A stretch of 64,000 bases of DNA, taken from an uncultured Paracoccaceae bacterium. GTDB taxonomy: Bacteria; Pseudomonadota; Alphaproteobacteria; Rhodobacterales; Rhodobacteraceae. The stretch covers positions 186,001 to 250,000 of the forward strand of contig CANKYO010000006.1 of NCBI GenBank assembly GCA_947488175.1, written 5' to 3'. Numbering within the stretch: the first letter of the stretch is position 1; each line of letters begins with the position of its first letter. The position numbers and the translations under genes were made by a program. The notes beneath the pieces were generated by a model, which worked only from the letters and a program-made list of their open reading frames with translations, was not told the DNA's origin and searched no databases. Shown here piece after piece: positions 35,520 through 47,481 of this stretch.

Positions 35520-36422
35520 TCAGGATGCGGTTGCGGTCAAACCTTCGGGTTCATCCAGACCGTTCGCCCGGCAACAGGCCGTCACCGTGTTGGCGAGCAG
35601 GCAGGCGATCGTCATCGGGCCAACGCCACCGGGAACAGGTGTAATGGCCCCGGCAACCGCCGCACAGCTGTCAAAATCCACATCGCCCACCAGACGGGTG
35701 CCGCCTTCGGGTTTTTCAATCCGGTTGATGCCCACATCAATCACAGTTGCACCCGGCTTGATCCAGTCGCCTTTTATCATCTGCGGACGACCGACCGCAG
35801 CAACGACGATATCGGCCTGCCGCACCACACCGGGCAGGTCCTTGGTCCGGCTATGGGCAATTGTCACCGTGCAGCTATCACCCAGCAGCAGTTGCGCCAT
35901 GGGCTTGCCCACGATATTGGACCGCCCCACCACAACGGCATTCAACCCCGACAATGACCCGTGATAATCCCGCAGCATCATCAGACAGCCCAGCGGGGTA
36001 CAAGGCACCATGCTTTTCTGCCCTGTCCCCAAAAGACCAACGTTGGAGATATGAAAGCCGTCAACATCCTTGGCCGGATCAATACTGTTGATGACCAGAT
36101 CACTGTCCAGATGATCCGGCAGCGGCAACTGGACCAGAATACCATGCACCGTCGGGTCATTGTTCAACTGATCAATCATCGCCAGCAGATCGGCCTCAGT
36201 GGTCTGGGCATCCAGCCGATGCTCAAATGACGCCATGCCAACCTCAACAGTCATCTTGCCTTTTGAGCGGACATAAACCTGACTTGCCGGGTCTTCGCCA
36301 ACCAGAACCACCGCCAGCCCCGGCGTGATCCCATGATCGGCCGTCAACCGGGCAACATGGTCGGCCACCTGTCCACGCACCTTCGCGGCAAAGGCTTTTC
36401 CGTCAATCACTGTCGCTGTCAT
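35520..36422 (-). CDS. folD: Methylenetetrahydrofolate dehydrogenase / methenyltetrahydrofolate cyclohydrolase
   Basis: A 300-residue bifunctional enzyme that interconverts 5,10-methylene-THF and 10-formyl-THF. It has the catalytic lysine region [11 protein letters not shown], the conserved [13 protein letters not shown] and P-x-K-DVDGFH ([10 protein letters not shown]) and the NADP site [18 protein letters not shown], and ends with [30 protein letters not shown] precedes ATG 36422. It sits 76 bases after fhs, so the two one-carbon enzymes are probably co-transcribed. Confidence 0.97.
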   Translation of the reverse strand: MTATVIDGKAFAAKVRGQVADHVARLTADHGITPGLAVVLVGEDPASQVYVRSKGKMTVEVGMASFEHRLDAQTTEADLLAMIDQLNNDPTVHGILVQLPLPDHLDSDLVINSIDPAKDVDGFHISNVGLLGTGQKSMVPCTPLGCLMMLRDYHGSLSGLNAVVVGRSNIVGKPMAQLLLGDSCTVTIAHSRTKDLPGVVRQADIVVAAVGRPQMIKGDWIKPGATVIDVGINRIEKPEGGTRLVGDVDFDSCAAVAGAITPVPGGVGPMTIACLLANTVTACCRANGLDEPEGLTATAS

Positions 36423-36498
36423 GTCGTCTCTTTCAATATGGGAGGGTGGGCGGGGCGATGTCCCGGATCTGTCCGGGACGAGCTTCGCCCTGCCCGAC

Positions 36499-38175
36499 CT
36501 AAAACAAACCTTCGATCTGACCATCCGCATTCAGCATGATCTGCTCTGCCGACGGGACACGAGGCAGACCGGGCATGGTCATGATCTCCCCGCAGATCGC
36601 CACGATAAACCCGGCGCCCGCACTCAGCCGCACCTCGCGGACCGGGACCGCATGGCCGGTTGGCGCGCCGCGCAGGTTCGGGTCGGTTGAAAAACTATAC
36701 TGTGTCTTGGCCATGCAGACAGGCAAATGGCCATAACCCTGCTCTTCCCACTGGCGCAGCTGATCGCGAATTTTGGTGTCCGCGATTACCTCATCAGCGC
36801 GGTAAATCCTTTTGGCAATCGTATCGATCTTGTCAAAAAGGCCCATATCGTCAGCATAGATCGGTGCAAAATTCGCCTCATCGGCATCGGCAATCTGTGC
36901 CACACGTTTGGCCAGATCGGTGGTTCCCTCAGATCCCAGCGCCCAATGCTTGCACAGGATCGCTTCGGACCCCTGGGTCGCAACATAAGCCTTGACCGCC
37001 TCGACCTCGGCATCCGTATCGGTCACAAAATGGTTGATCGCCACGACGACCGGCACACCAAAGGATTTCACATTCTCGATATGGCGACCCAGATTGGCGC
37101 ACCCGGCATTCACCGCGTCGACATTCTCGACACCCAGATCAGCCTTGGCCACGCCGCCATTCATCTTCATCGCGCGCACCGTGGCCACGACCACAACACA
37201 AGACGGGGCCAGCCCGGCCTTGCGGCATTTGATGTTCATGAATTTCTCCGCGCCCAGATCGGCGCCAAAGCCCGCCTCTGTCACCACATAATCGGCCAGT
37301 TTCAACGCGGTCGTCGTTGCGGTGACCGAATTGCAGCCATGCGCGATATTCGCAAATGGACCGCCATGCACAAAGGCCGGATTGTTTTCTAGCGTCTGCA
37401 CAAGGTTAGGCTGCATGGCGTCCTTCAACAACACCGTCATCGCACCATCGGCCTTGATATCGCGGCAATAGACCGGGCTGCGGTCCCGCCTGTAAGCCAC
37501 GATGATATCACCCAGGCGTTTCTGCAGATCATCCAGATTGCGGGCCAGACACAGGATCGCCATCACCTCTGACGCCACCGTGATGTCAAATCCGGCCTCA
37601 CGCGGGAAACCATTGGCCACACCGCCCAGGCTGGTCGTGATCTGGCGCAAGGCCCGGTCGTTCATATCCAGAACGCGGCGCCAGACGACCCTGCGTATGT
37701 CAATCTCCAACGCATTGCCCCAATAAATATGGTTGTCGATCATGGCTGACAGCAGGTTGTGCGCCGATGTGATCGCATGGAAATCGCCCGTGAAATGCAG
37801 GTTCATATCCTCCATCGGCACAACCTGCGCATAGCCGCCACCGGCGGCCCCGCCCTTCATGCCGAAACACGGACCCAGCGACGCCTCGCGAATACAGATC
37901 GCGGCCTTCTTGCCGATCGCATTCAGCCCGTCGCCCAGACCCACCGTCGTGGTGGTCTTGCCTTCACCCGCAGGGGTTGGGTTGATCGCTGTCACAAGGA
38001 TCAGTTTGCCGTCAGGCCGGTCCTGCACAGAGTCGATCAGCCGCTGGCTGACCTTCGCCTTATCATGGCCGTAGGGCAGCAGATCGTCACTGTCGATGCC
38101 CAGCTTCGCCCCGATTTCCTGAATGGGACGCTTCTGCGCTGCGCGTGCAATCTCGATATCCGACTTGTATTCCAT
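36499..38175 (-). CDS. fhs: Formate-tetrahydrofolate ligase
   Basis: A 558-residue enzyme that makes 10-formyl-THF from formate, ATP and THF. The start [18 protein letters not shown] is the family standard; the ATP loop is [15 protein letters not shown], and [27 protein letters not shown] and [14 protein letters not shown] are conserved. An in-frame ATG at 38265, preceded by GAGGG, could add 30 residues but the added part has no family character. In roseobacters this enzyme feeds formate from methyl compounds into C1 metabolism. Confidence 0.97.
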   Translation of the reverse strand: MEYKSDIEIARAAQKRPIQEIGAKLGIDSDDLLPYGHDKAKVSQRLIDSVQDRPDGKLILVTAINPTPAGEGKTTTTVGLGDGLNAIGKKAAICIREASLGPCFGMKGGAAGGGYAQVVPMEDMNLHFTGDFHAITSAHNLLSAMIDNHIYWGNALEIDIRRVVWRRVLDMNDRALRQITTSLGGVANGFPREAGFDITVASEVMAILCLARNLDDLQKRLGDIIVAYRRDRSPVYCRDIKADGAMTVLLKDAMQPNLVQTLENNPAFVHGGPFANIAHGCNSVTATTTALKLADYVVTEAGFGADLGAEKFMNIKCRKAGLAPSCVVVVATVRAMKMNGGVAKADLGVENVDAVNAGCANLGRHIENVKSFGVPVVVAINHFVTDTDAEVEAVKAYVATQGSEAILCKHWALGSEGTTDLAKRVAQIADADEANFAPIYADDMGLFDKIDTIAKRIYRADEVIADTKIRDQLRQWEEQGYGHLPVCMAKTQYSFSTDPNLRGAPTGHAVPVREVRLSAGAGFIVAICGEIMTMPGLPRVPSAEQIMLNADGQIEGLF

Positions 38176-38318
38176 TGGTTTTTCCCTGTGCCCGGCCGAA
38201 AGCCACTGATCATTACCATCGCTTCTATCGGTGGCACACCATGGCATGCGATTGGATTGCGACATTTTCACCCTCAGAATCGTCCATGCGGGCGGAAACC
38301 GTTTCTGATGGGAAACCT
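38176..38318. promoter_or_regulatory. Upstream region of fhs
   Basis: The 143 bases before fhs on the minus strand should hold its promoter and leader. A short in-frame reading extension begins at 38265. I see no riboswitch fold or terminator that I can name. Together with the adjacent MITE-like element this makes a gene-free stretch of about 400 bases. Confidence 0.4.
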
Positions 38319-38585
38319 GGGGCCTATTGATAACGAACCTGCACAACTGGCGCGAGACACATTTTGCCGCTGACAAGCTGATTTGACCGCAGCGATGTGG
38401 TTCATCGGCAGGGCAAATCCGCGATGGCAGAGGCAAAATGCGCCGCGCCCCGCAGGGGTTTCGCCAAAATTGCCCATTTCTGCGTCAAAAGAGCTTGAAT
38501 GAACCCGTTCGTCCTGCGCTCTTTTTCCTGGAACTGAGCAATTTTGACTGAAACCAGTTGCGTAGGTTCGTTATCAACAGGCCCC
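38319..38585. mobile_element. MITE-like element with 32-bp terminal inverted repeats
   Basis: The left end GGGGCCTATTGATAACGAAC... (38319-38350) and the reverse complement of the right end (38554-38585) match at 29 of 32 positions. The 267-bp unit has no intact transposase; a reverse-strand frame across it ([18 protein letters not shown]) is short. The right end supplies the last residues and TGA stop of the MOSC gene. No clear target duplication is visible at the ends. It may be a deletion derivative of a full insertion sequence, family not assigned. Confidence 0.75.
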
Positions 38586-39161
38586 GGGTCGCCAGGCGCG
38601 CTGATCAGGGACATGCAGCCGCACGGCATCACCGACCTGGATACGGCCCTCGCGCTCGACCCAGGCCGTCACACCGCGCTTACCTTTAGCGGCTGTCTTG
38701 AACGCATCACCTGCCCCAGGATGATCCGCATTGATCACCTTGGCCGGCAGATGGCAGGGCCGGTTTTCCATATCGACCACAATTGCCGACCCGTCGGAAA
38801 ACTGCAGGCGCGAGGACGGCGGGACATGAGTGAAATCGGGAATGCCCTTTACCACCAGCGAAGCCCCGATATGGGCCGGATCAAAGGCGGGCAAACCGCA
38901 ATCGGCGGCAACCTCTGCCAGTTCCTCGGCCGACATCACCGTCAGCTGGCGCACATTGCGGATTTCTGTGCCTGTGGCGTACTGGCTGCGCACCCGCACA
39001 CAAGCAGCACGGGTCAGCCCGCCATGCGCTTCGCCCGGAATACCGGCATAGGTCAGTTCCGCCTGTTCCACAGCCGCCGAGGCCAACGACGCCTCACGAT
39101 CCGGCACGCGCCCGATCCAGACAATTTCTCCCACAATCTCGGTCGGTATCAAAGCAGGCAT
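38574..39161 (-). CDS. MOSC domain-containing protein
   Basis: A 195-residue protein starting MPALIPTEIVGEIVWIGRVPD with GGAG 6 bases before the ATG. It has MOSC-type blocks: GEAHGGLTRAACVRV, RNVRQLTVMSAEELAEVAADCGLP, GASLVVKGIPDFTHVPPSSRLQF and VDMENRPCHLP with the conserved Cys. MOSC domains carry sulfur as a cysteine persulfide or bind molybdopterin. The final residues (RPGAC) and stop come from the terminal repeat of the adjacent element, so the native C-terminus may be slightly altered. Confidence 0.88.
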   Translation of the reverse strand: MPALIPTEIVGEIVWIGRVPDREASLASAAVEQAELTYAGIPGEAHGGLTRAACVRVRSQYATGTEIRNVRQLTVMSAEELAEVAADCGLPAFDPAHIGASLVVKGIPDFTHVPPSSRLQFSDGSAIVVDMENRPCHLPAKVINADHPGAGDAFKTAAKGKRGVTAWVEREGRIQVGDAVRLHVPDQRAWRPGAC

Positions 39162-39273
39162 CACACACTCCAAAGCAATCTCAGCCAAGGGCTATCCGAT
39201 CCCGCCGGGACCTTCAAATCAGCAATCGTGACATGAGGTTTCAACATCTTTCCAACAACCCTATGCTGAGGCG

Positions 39274-39729
39274 ATGTATTGGCCAGACCCCGAGATCAAG
39301 AAAGATCCCTACAAGCGCTGGCATCGACCAGACCGGATCTTTTTTGGTTACGGGGCCTGCCATATTCTGGCCGGCGTCTATCTCAATCAATCGCAATACT
39401 GTGCCTGCTATGGCGAATGGATTGTCCCGCGCCACGGTCTTCCCGGGCATCATATGTATGTCACGGACGGACAGATCAGCTTTGATTTTCATGGCTATAC
39501 TAGGCGCGACGCCCTGTTGTCGCATCATCGGCATGGCTGGTCCCGGCGATACGAGGGCTGGTCGGCTGATATCCTGCGGATTGATTTCGATCTGCTCGAC
39601 ACCGCGGCGCTGAACGCTCGCAATCATCTCGGGCCGGATCAGTTTTGGGCTGACCCGATCCCGCGCGCGCTGGACTTCATCGCTCGTTTCGACATCATCG
39701 ACTGCCGTAACCAAAAACGCCGCCCCTGA
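39274..39729 (+). CDS. Conserved-looking hypothetical protein, aromatic- and His-rich
   Basis: A 151-residue protein, MYWPDPEIKKDPYKRWHRPDR at the start (GAGGCG before the ATG), with many Tyr/Trp/His residues (GYGACHILAGVYL, RDALLSHHRHGWSRRYEGWSADILRI, LGPDQFWADPIPRALDFI). No signal peptide or membrane span is clear. Composition and a proper terminator at its 3' end argue that it is real. I recognise no family; the GACHILAG segment with Cys/His could be catalytic, which is speculation. Confidence 0.75.
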   Translation: MYWPDPEIKKDPYKRWHRPDRIFFGYGACHILAGVYLNQSQYCACYGEWIVPRHGLPGHHMYVTDGQISFDFHGYTRRDALLSHHRHGWSRRYEGWSADILRIDFDLLDTAALNARNHLGPDQFWADPIPRALDFIARFDIIDCRNQKRRP

Positions 39730-39740
39730 GGGCGGCGTTT
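39715..39740. terminator. Bidirectional terminator between the hypothetical gene and ftsH
   Basis: AAACGCCGCCC-CTGA-GGGCGGCGTTT: 11-bp perfect arms with A/T ends on both sides, lying across the stop of the hypothetical gene and 8 bases past the ftsH stop. It can end both convergent transcripts. Confidence 0.85.
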
Positions 39741-39747
39741 GATCCAA

Positions 39748-41664
<1,917 letters not shown>

Positions 41665-41672
41665 GGCAGAAA

Positions 41673-41678
41673 CTCCTT
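41673..41678 (-). promoter_or_regulatory. Ribosome-binding site that fixes a TTG start for ftsH
   Basis: On the minus strand AAGGAG is followed by 8 bases and TTG GGC AAC GCG. The protein then begins MGNARN, the normal start of alphaproteobacterial FtsH. Confidence 0.75.
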
Positions 41679-41750
41679 CGAAATCGGGAAATGTCGCGAC
41701 AGAGTCGCGGCGTATGCGTTTCACCTAAAATAGAGGCAAAACCTTAATCT

Positions 41751-43016
41751 TCAATGCGCAAACGCCTCTTCGTGAAAATCCGCGACAATCTGCGCTGTCC
41801 AACCATTGGACAATCCCGCAATCGGGGCCGCGATCAGCGTATCGCCACGCCAAACCGCTGGTGTCGCCAGAAGCGAGGCGCGCGGCAGCCCCGTATCACG
41901 CCACCCCGGGCAGTCGGCGATCCCGTCACCCAACGCACGGACCTCCAGATCATCCGCATGTGGACCAGATAACTGCCAGCGATTGTCCCAGATGGCTGTC
42001 GTTGGGCCGGTCAAGTCAGCCACTGCATTATATTCTCGCGTCACGCGCCACATCTCGCCCTTGCGGGTGATCAGGCAACCGCCAACCGTCGTGTTGCCCT
42101 CAGCTGATAATCCATGGATCGTCTCAAACAGCGCCCTGCTGCGTGGCGGATAGGATGCGCCACTGACCCAAGGCAGCATCGCCCGCCACAGCCGTCGCCG
42201 CATCTCCATCGGCAGGGGGTCGGTCTGGGCCAGGTGCAGCAGCAAATCACCATGCTCCTGACGAATGTACTTTGCTGCCTCAATCCTTGCGTAATAGTCC
42301 AGCGCGTCCCTGGTGGCGCGCATGGTCACGCCAACCGACTTCAGCACATCTGCTGTAATCCCCAACGCTTCCAGTTCCACCAACGCCTTGCGCACGCGAC
42401 TGCGTTCATAGGTGTCATCTTCGTTCGTCGGGTCATCAATCCAGGTCACCCCATGCCTGCGTAGGTAATCACGCAATTCTTTGCGCGACTGCTGCCACAA
42501 GGGCCGCGCCCATGTGATCCCATGGCGTTCAAACCGCACATCCATTCCGGCCAGCCCGTCCGGTCCGGACTTACGCGCGAGCCTGATCAGAAAATTCTCG
42601 GCCTGATCATCTGCGGTGTGGCCCAGAACAATACCGCCGATGCCACGGGCACGCGCCCAGTCCGCGATCAGGCGATACCGGGCATCGCGGGCGGCGGCCA
42701 TCAGGTTGCCCTTACCGTCCCAGCCCTCCCAGCGGAGCGTGTCGTGGCTTATCCCGGCAGCCTTGCAAAAGCGGGCAACATGCGCGGCCTCTGCCGCCGC
42801 ATCAGATCTCAGACCGTGATCGACAGTGACGGCGGCAACTTCCAAACCTTCATCCCGCGCCAACCGGGCATAAAGATGCAAAAGCGCCATCGAATCCCCG
42901 CCACCCGATACGGCAACGCCGATCCGGCGGGGCGGCTTATCAAGGAAAACAGTTCGCGCGAAATGCAACAACAACGCATCAATCGCGTCCGCATCAGCGG
43001 GGGTGTCTACTGACAT
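41751..43016 (-). CDS. tilS: tRNA(Ile)-lysidine synthase
   Basis: A 421-residue N-type ATP pyrophosphatase that attaches lysine to C34 of tRNA-Ile(CAU), making it read AUA. The PP-loop is VAVSGGGDSMALL (SGGGDS at 37-42), with GIGGIVLGHTADDQAENFLIRLARKSG downstream and the catalytic core region GITWARPLWQQSRKELRDYL. The start overlaps the end of cpoB by 10 bases, and ftsH follows, an order conserved in Rhodobacteraceae. Confidence 0.95.
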   Translation of the reverse strand: MSVDTPADADAIDALLLHFARTVFLDKPPRRIGVAVSGGGDSMALLHLYARLARDEGLEVAAVTVDHGLRSDAAAEAAHVARFCKAAGISHDTLRWEGWDGKGNLMAAARDARYRLIADWARARGIGGIVLGHTADDQAENFLIRLARKSGPDGLAGMDVRFERHGITWARPLWQQSRKELRDYLRRHGVTWIDDPTNEDDTYERSRVRKALVELEALGITADVLKSVGVTMRATRDALDYYARIEAAKYIRQEHGDLLLHLAQTDPLPMEMRRRLWRAMLPWVSGASYPPRSRALFETIHGLSAEGNTTVGGCLITRKGEMWRVTREYNAVADLTGPTTAIWDNRWQLSGPHADDLEVRALGDGIADCPGWRDTGLPRASLLATPAVWRGDTLIAAPIAGLSNGWTAQIVADFHEEAFAH

Positions 43017-43828
43017 CCCAGATTGAACATCGCCTGTTCGGCATCCGTCACCGCCGGATTGCCGGGGAACCGCACACCAACCTCAGCCAGGGTCAGACAG
43101 GCATCCTGGGTTTGGCCAATGGTCCCCAGCGACGCGCCCAGCTTGAACAGGGCATCAGGCGCCTTGGGGCCTGTCGGATCGCCGGAAAACGCCGCCAGAT
43201 AGGCACGCGCGGCCTCGGTCATCTCACCCAGGCCTTCCAGTGCCTCGCCCCGCAGATACTCTGCCTGCGCGGTCAGCGGGCTTCCCGGATAGGTCGTGCC
43301 AAAGGTCGCAAGCTGGTCAGCGGCGCTGCGAAAGTCACCGGCAGCGAGCGCCTCCTGCGCCCGCTCGAAATCGTTACGCTCACCCACAGCAAGGGCCGGA
43401 CCGCCAGTTGCTGGCGGCGGATCGGCCACCGGCACATTTGTCAGGTTCTCACCACCGCCCAGGGTCGGGGTATCACCCAACTGGCTGATGTCGCAGTTTG
43501 CCTCCAGCTCGCACAGGCGGAACTCCAGATCACCGATACGGTTGGTGCCGTCCACGGTGATCCGGTTGACGCGAAACTCCAACTCTTCGGTTTTTGAGGT
43601 CAGACGCTGCAACTCCGCCTCGATCGCGTTCAGGCGATCCAGCGGGGTGCTGCCCACCACGCCGGAATTCAGACCACCGGTCGTTGACAACTCGCGTTTC
43701 AGCCGCTGCACATCGACATAAAGCACCGTCAACTGCTGGCGGATATCAGCAAGCGTTTCATCCTGCTGGGCCAGACCCGGAAGCGGTGCCAGAACAATGG
43801 CAAGGGCAATGGCGATACGGTGCAACAT
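43007..43828 (-). CDS. cpoB: Tol-Pal system protein CpoB (YbgF)
   Basis: A 273-residue periplasmic protein with a signal peptide (MLHRIAIALAIVLAPLPGLAQ), an N-terminal coiled coil (LADIRQQLTVLYVDVQRLKREL, then LNAIEAELQRLTSKTEELEFRV) and C-terminal TPR repeats (ALAAGDFRSAADQLATFGTTYPG, then AQAEYLRGEALEGLG). CpoB links outer-membrane constriction by Tol-Pal to peptidoglycan synthesis. GAAGGAA precedes ATG 43828. It follows pal by 20 bases. Confidence 0.94.
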   Translation of the reverse strand: MLHRIAIALAIVLAPLPGLAQQDETLADIRQQLTVLYVDVQRLKRELSTTGGLNSGVVGSTPLDRLNAIEAELQRLTSKTEELEFRVNRITVDGTNRIGDLEFRLCELEANCDISQLGDTPTLGGGENLTNVPVADPPPATGGPALAVGERNDFERAQEALAAGDFRSAADQLATFGTTYPGSPLTAQAEYLRGEALEGLGEMTEAARAYLAAFSGDPTGPKAPDALFKLGASLGTIGQTQDACLTLAEVGVRFPGNPAVTDAEQAMFNLGCQ

Positions 43829-43848
43829 CGGTGTTCCTTCAGTCTGGA

Positions 43849-44367
43849 TCAGCTTGTGATGGCCGAGAATGAAAGCACCGTAACGGCTCTGCGGTTCTTG
43901 GCATAGCAACTTTCTTGGCTGCACACCTCAATCGGGCGCTCCTTGCCATAGCTGGTCACTTCCAAACGGCCAGAGGGCACACCGCGCGACACAAGGTATT
44001 CACGAACGGCGTTGGCCCGGCGGAAACCCAGGGCAATGTTATATTCCCGCGTACCCTGCTCATCAGCATGGCCTTCGACAACAGCGCGATAATCGGCGTT
44101 GGTTAGCAGCCACTGGGCCTGACCATCCAGAATGGTCTTGCCTTCGGGCGTGATGGTCGAGGTGTCGACAGCAAACAGCACGCGATCGCCAATAGTCTGG
44201 TTAAAGAATTGCGGGCTTGTCGGGTCACTGGCCGATCCAGCCAGACCACCATTGACGCCATTCGCCCCATCAGCACCGGCACCTCCACCACCAAAACGGT
44301 CCGGGTTCGTACAAGCCGCAGTGGCGAGCGCCAGTAGCAGCACGGTCGCGCGTGTCATCATCTTCAT
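43849..44367 (-). CDS. pal: Peptidoglycan-associated lipoprotein Pal
   Basis: A 172-residue outer-membrane lipoprotein (lipobox TAAC, C19) with an OmpA-like domain: GDRVLFAVDTSTITPEGKTIL, VEGHADEQGTREYNIALGFRRANAV and SYGKERPIEVC. It binds peptidoglycan and TolB, holding the outer membrane to the wall during division. A Gly-rich linker follows the lipid anchor. It lies between tolB and cpoB. Confidence 0.97.
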   Translation of the reverse strand: MKMMTRATVLLLALATAACTNPDRFGGGGAGADGANGVNGGLAGSASDPTSPQFFNQTIGDRVLFAVDTSTITPEGKTILDGQAQWLLTNADYRAVVEGHADEQGTREYNIALGFRRANAVREYLVSRGVPSGRLEVTSYGKERPIEVCSQESCYAKNRRAVTVLSFSAITS

Positions 44368-44442
44368 CGGATTGATCCTGTTGTTATCTGCTCATTTTGT
44401 CCCAGCATAGCATGGCTTGCCTGCATTGGGAATCACACTTCA

Positions 44443-45747
44443 TTACGGCTGCAACGGACCCCATGACGGGTCAGACGCGCCCCCCTGAATGGGCACGGCC
44501 TTCAGGTTGCGCCCTGAAATATCGACCGAATACATCGCCGATGTGCCGCCCGCCCCTTGGGTTTCACGGCTGAACATGATGACACGGCCATTGGGCGACC
44601 ATGTGGGGCCTTCATCCAGGAAAGACGACGTCAGCAAACGCTCCTCCGATCCGTCCGTGCGCATCACACCGATATGGAACCGGCCAGCGTTCTGCTTGGT
44701 AAACGCCACCAGATCACCGCGTGGCGACCAGACCGGCGTGCCGTAACGGCCCTCACCAAAGGAAATCCGGCGCGCCTCACCCCCGTTGGCGGGCATGATG
44801 TAAAGCTGCTGGGTGCCCGAACGGTCACTTTCAAACACGATCTGGCTGCCATCAGGTGACAGGCTGGGCGCCGTTTCAATCGACGGGGCGGATGTCAGAC
44901 GCACATGCTGCCCACTGGCAAGATCAGTGCGATAGATATCGGTATTGCCACCATTCGCCAGACTATAGATCACCTGCCGCCCGTCGCGGGAAAAGCGGGG
45001 GCTGAACGCCATCTCACCCGGCGCGGTCGCCAATTGCTGGCGACCCACATTGGCCACGTTCAGCACGTTGATGCGCGGGAAACCGGATTCAAAGCTGGTA
45101 TAAAGCACGCGATCACCATTCGGTGAAAACCGCGGCGCCAGCACAATGGCACTGCTATCAGTCAAGAACTGCACATTTGCCCCGTCATAATCCATGACGG
45201 CCAGACGTTTCTGACGGTTATCCTTGGGGCCACTTTCGGACACGAACACCACGCGGCTGTCGAAGTAACCACCTTCACCAGTGATGCGGGAATAAGCGGC
45301 ATCGGCCACCTTATGGGCCATGCGGCGCCAGCCATCGACAGTACCAACCAGTTGCTGGCCTTGCCCAAGCTCAGTGCCGGCAAAGACGTCATACAGGCGG
45401 AACTTGACCACCAACTGATTGCCATTGACCGTCACGGCTCCCGTGATCAGGCCCTGCGCGTTAACCGCACGCCAGTCGGGATAGGCAATTGGTTGGGTGA
45501 AAGATGACACCTGCGAGATAAAAGCATTAGGAGGAATTTCGCGGAACAAACCCGTGCCGGTCAAATCCTGCACCACCAATCGCGAGATGTCGGCGGCCAC
45601 CTGTTGAGCCGCCGCGTTTTCCGCCTGGAACGCCGGCACCGCAATTGGCAGCGGTTCAACCTGCGGGTTTCGCAGGTCGATTTCGAGTGCATAGGCTTGC
45701 GTTCCCAGCAAAACTACAAACAGCAGGGTCATCAGTTTTTTAAACAT
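44443..45747 (-). CDS. tolB: Tol-Pal system beta-propeller protein TolB
   Basis: A 434-residue periplasmic protein with a signal peptide ([20 protein letters not shown]), an N-terminal domain ([10 protein letters not shown], then [15 protein letters not shown]) and a six-bladed propeller with repeated S-P-x-G/D-x-x-x-x-F/Y motifs ([80 protein letters not shown]). It interacts with Pal and TolA. Complete. Confidence 0.97.
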   Translation of the reverse strand: MFKKLMTLLFVVLLGTQAYALEIDLRNPQVEPLPIAVPAFQAENAAAQQVAADISRLVVQDLTGTGLFREIPPNAFISQVSSFTQPIAYPDWRAVNAQGLITGAVTVNGNQLVVKFRLYDVFAGTELGQGQQLVGTVDGWRRMAHKVADAAYSRITGEGGYFDSRVVFVSESGPKDNRQKRLAVMDYDGANVQFLTDSSAIVLAPRFSPNGDRVLYTSFESGFPRINVLNVANVGRQQLATAPGEMAFSPRFSRDGRQVIYSLANGGNTDIYRTDLASGQHVRLTSAPSIETAPSLSPDGSQIVFESDRSGTQQLYIMPANGGEARRISFGEGRYGTPVWSPRGDLVAFTKQNAGRFHIGVMRTDGSEERLLTSSFLDEGPTWSPNGRVIMFSRETQGAGGTSAMYSVDISGRNLKAVPIQGGASDPSWGPLQP

Positions 45748-45858
45748 GGGCTCTCTCATCCGCTTTACCGCGTCTCTGGTTATTATGATCCATGCGCGTC
45801 TCTTGGCAAACACCGCAAGTATTGCATGGTTCCATTGGCATGTCTGCGCCGGGGGTTC

Positions 45859-47007
45859 TCAATAGCGTGCCCCCGATGCGTCGAAATTGGCTGTCACTTC
45901 GCGCCATTCTTCATATTTCTCCGGGGGCAGCTGATACCCTGCCGATCCTTGGCACCGCAAAATGGCCCGGCGTGCGGCCTCGAATGCGACGTTGATACTC
46001 GCATCAGTGCCACCACTGCCCGAGATCAGGCGCGGGTTGCCCACAACTTTGCCATCACGACCAAGTTCAAAAACAACCGTGACCGTGACACGCGCCGCTT
46101 CCGATCCGGGATCGATGTTCCAGCAATTGTTAATGGCGATGCGAAACGCGTCTTTCTCTGATCCGGTCATCGGTGGACCAGCCGCGACCGCCGGGGCCTC
46201 CGGTGTTGCGGTTTCACCAGCGCCCGCCAATGCATCGGCAAGAGCTGCGGCAACAGCATCGTCTGTCTCTGGCTCTACCGGCGTCTCAGCCTCTGCTGTC
46301 AGAGGTTCCTCCGTTGGCTCCTCTACGGCTTCTTCAACTTGCGGCGCGGGCCGGCTGGGCCGCGCGCTTGGGCGTATCGAGGTTTCCACAGCACCCGAAG
46401 GCGTCTCATCTGCAATCGCAATCTCGGTTTCCGCCTCTGGCGGCGCGGTTGCTTCTTGTTCATCTTCTATGATCTCACGATCGGCGGTCTCGTCCTGCAC
46501 AACCTCATCACGGGCAATCTCATCCGGTGCTGCATCCGGGGGCGGAGGTGCTGCTGGCACAGGTGCGATGGTATCGGTCACGCGCGGGCGGGGGCGTTCG
46601 CTGATCTCCAGATCGGGCCGGGCCGGTGGCGGCGCAGGTGGCGCGGGATCAACAGGGGGGACATCATCCACCTCTGCCACAGGTGGTGCCGGGGGCGGTG
46701 GGGGTGGCGGGGTGTCCTCAACCGGCTGTTCAACAGGCTCCGGCGGCGGCGCCACTTCGGTAGGCGTCTCATCGGCCGGGGGTGGGGGCGCCGTATCTGT
46801 CACAGGTTGCACAGGGGCGGTCGGCTCTGCCGTACCTGGATCAGGCGTGCTGGCGGCCTGTAACGCGGCAAACTCTTCCCCACTCACCGTTGTGACCACC
46901 ATCGTGTCAAACTCCAGCGGGTCCGAACTCAACCCCCAGCCCAGCAAAAGCCAGCCGATCAGAACCGTGTGGCCCGCAGCAGAGATAATGGTGCCCGGCG
47001 TTTGCAT
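45859..47007 (-). CDS. tolA: TolA-like energy-transducing protein
   Basis: A 382-residue protein with one N-terminal helix (GHTVLIGWLLLGWGLSS), a very long Pro/Glu/Ala-rich periplasmic region (about residues 65-260) and a C-terminal domain with a TonB/TolA-like core (DAFRIAINNCWNIDPGSEAARVTVTVVFELGRDGKVVGNPRLIS). TolA spans the periplasm and is driven by TolQ-TolR. AGGGG precedes ATG 47007. The large disordered segment creates strong spurious open frames on the opposite strand. Confidence 0.92.
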   Translation of the reverse strand: MQTPGTIISAAGHTVLIGWLLLGWGLSSDPLEFDTMVVTTVSGEEFAALQAASTPDPGTAEPTAPVQPVTDTAPPPPADETPTEVAPPPEPVEQPVEDTPPPPPPPAPPVAEVDDVPPVDPAPPAPPPARPDLEISERPRPRVTDTIAPVPAAPPPPDAAPDEIARDEVVQDETADREIIEDEQEATAPPEAETEIAIADETPSGAVETSIRPSARPSRPAPQVEEAVEEPTEEPLTAEAETPVEPETDDAVAAALADALAGAGETATPEAPAVAAGPPMTGSEKDAFRIAINNCWNIDPGSEAARVTVTVVFELGRDGKVVGNPRLISGSGGTDASINVAFEAARRAILRCQGSAGYQLPPEKYEEWREVTANFDASGARY

Positions 47008-47011
47008 GCCC

Positions 47012-47479
47012 CTACCCGCCGGTCTCCGGGTTCGCCACATCCGTCACAAGGCCGATATTGGTAAAGCCGGCTGCGTTCAGATCACCCATGATCTCGGCCA
47101 CGACATTCCAGCTATTGGCCCCATCGGCGCGCAGATAGATGCGATCACTGGTGCGTTCTGCGGCAACGGCCTGTAACTTGGCCACCAGTTCATCACGCGG
47201 GGTTTCGGTTTCCTGAATGGTCACTTCGCCAGCCGCCGTTATGGTGACGGTCAGCGGCTCCTCATCATCCGTCGGCAGGGCGGTTGCGGCGGTCTGCGGC
47301 AATTCCACAGGAACGCCAACCGTCAATAACGGTGCGGCGACCATGAAGATGATCAGCAAAACCAGCATCACATCCACAAACGGGGTGACGTTAATCTCGG
47401 ACATCGGTTGCGTACGACCCCCGCGACGGCGGCCACGGCGCCCGCTCCCTCCGCCTGATTTGATGACACTTGCAGCCAT
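47012..47479 (-). CDS. tolR: TolR (ExbD/TolR family)
   Basis: A 155-residue inner-membrane protein with a basic Gly/Arg-rich N-terminus, the single helix VTPFVDVMLVLLIIFMVAAPLL carrying the essential Asp in PFVDVML, and a periplasmic domain (VPVELPQTAATALPTDDEEPLTVTI, then RIYLRADGANSWNVVAEIMGDL). With TolQ it forms the proton-driven motor. It lies two bases after tolQ and four before tolA. Confidence 0.97.
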   Translation of the reverse strand: MAASVIKSGGGSGRRGRRRGGRTQPMSEINVTPFVDVMLVLLIIFMVAAPLLTVGVPVELPQTAATALPTDDEEPLTVTITAAGEVTIQETETPRDELVAKLQAVAAERTSDRIYLRADGANSWNVVAEIMGDLNAAGFTNIGLVTDVANPETGG

Positions 47480-47481
47480 GG

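Noticed and set aside
38176..38318. A riboswitch upstream of fhs
   Set aside because: The leader is short and I could not match a conserved riboswitch core; a covariance-model search would be needed.
38402..38632. A 76-residue frame across the MITE-like element, possibly a transposase piece
   Set aside because: Too short and without a recognisable catalytic motif; treated as part of the element rather than a gene.
45962..47176. A 404-residue Ser/Gly-rich open frame on the plus strand
   Set aside because: It is the antisense shadow of the Pro/Glu/Ala-rich middle of tolA; composition is repetitive and no ribosome site or family signal is present.
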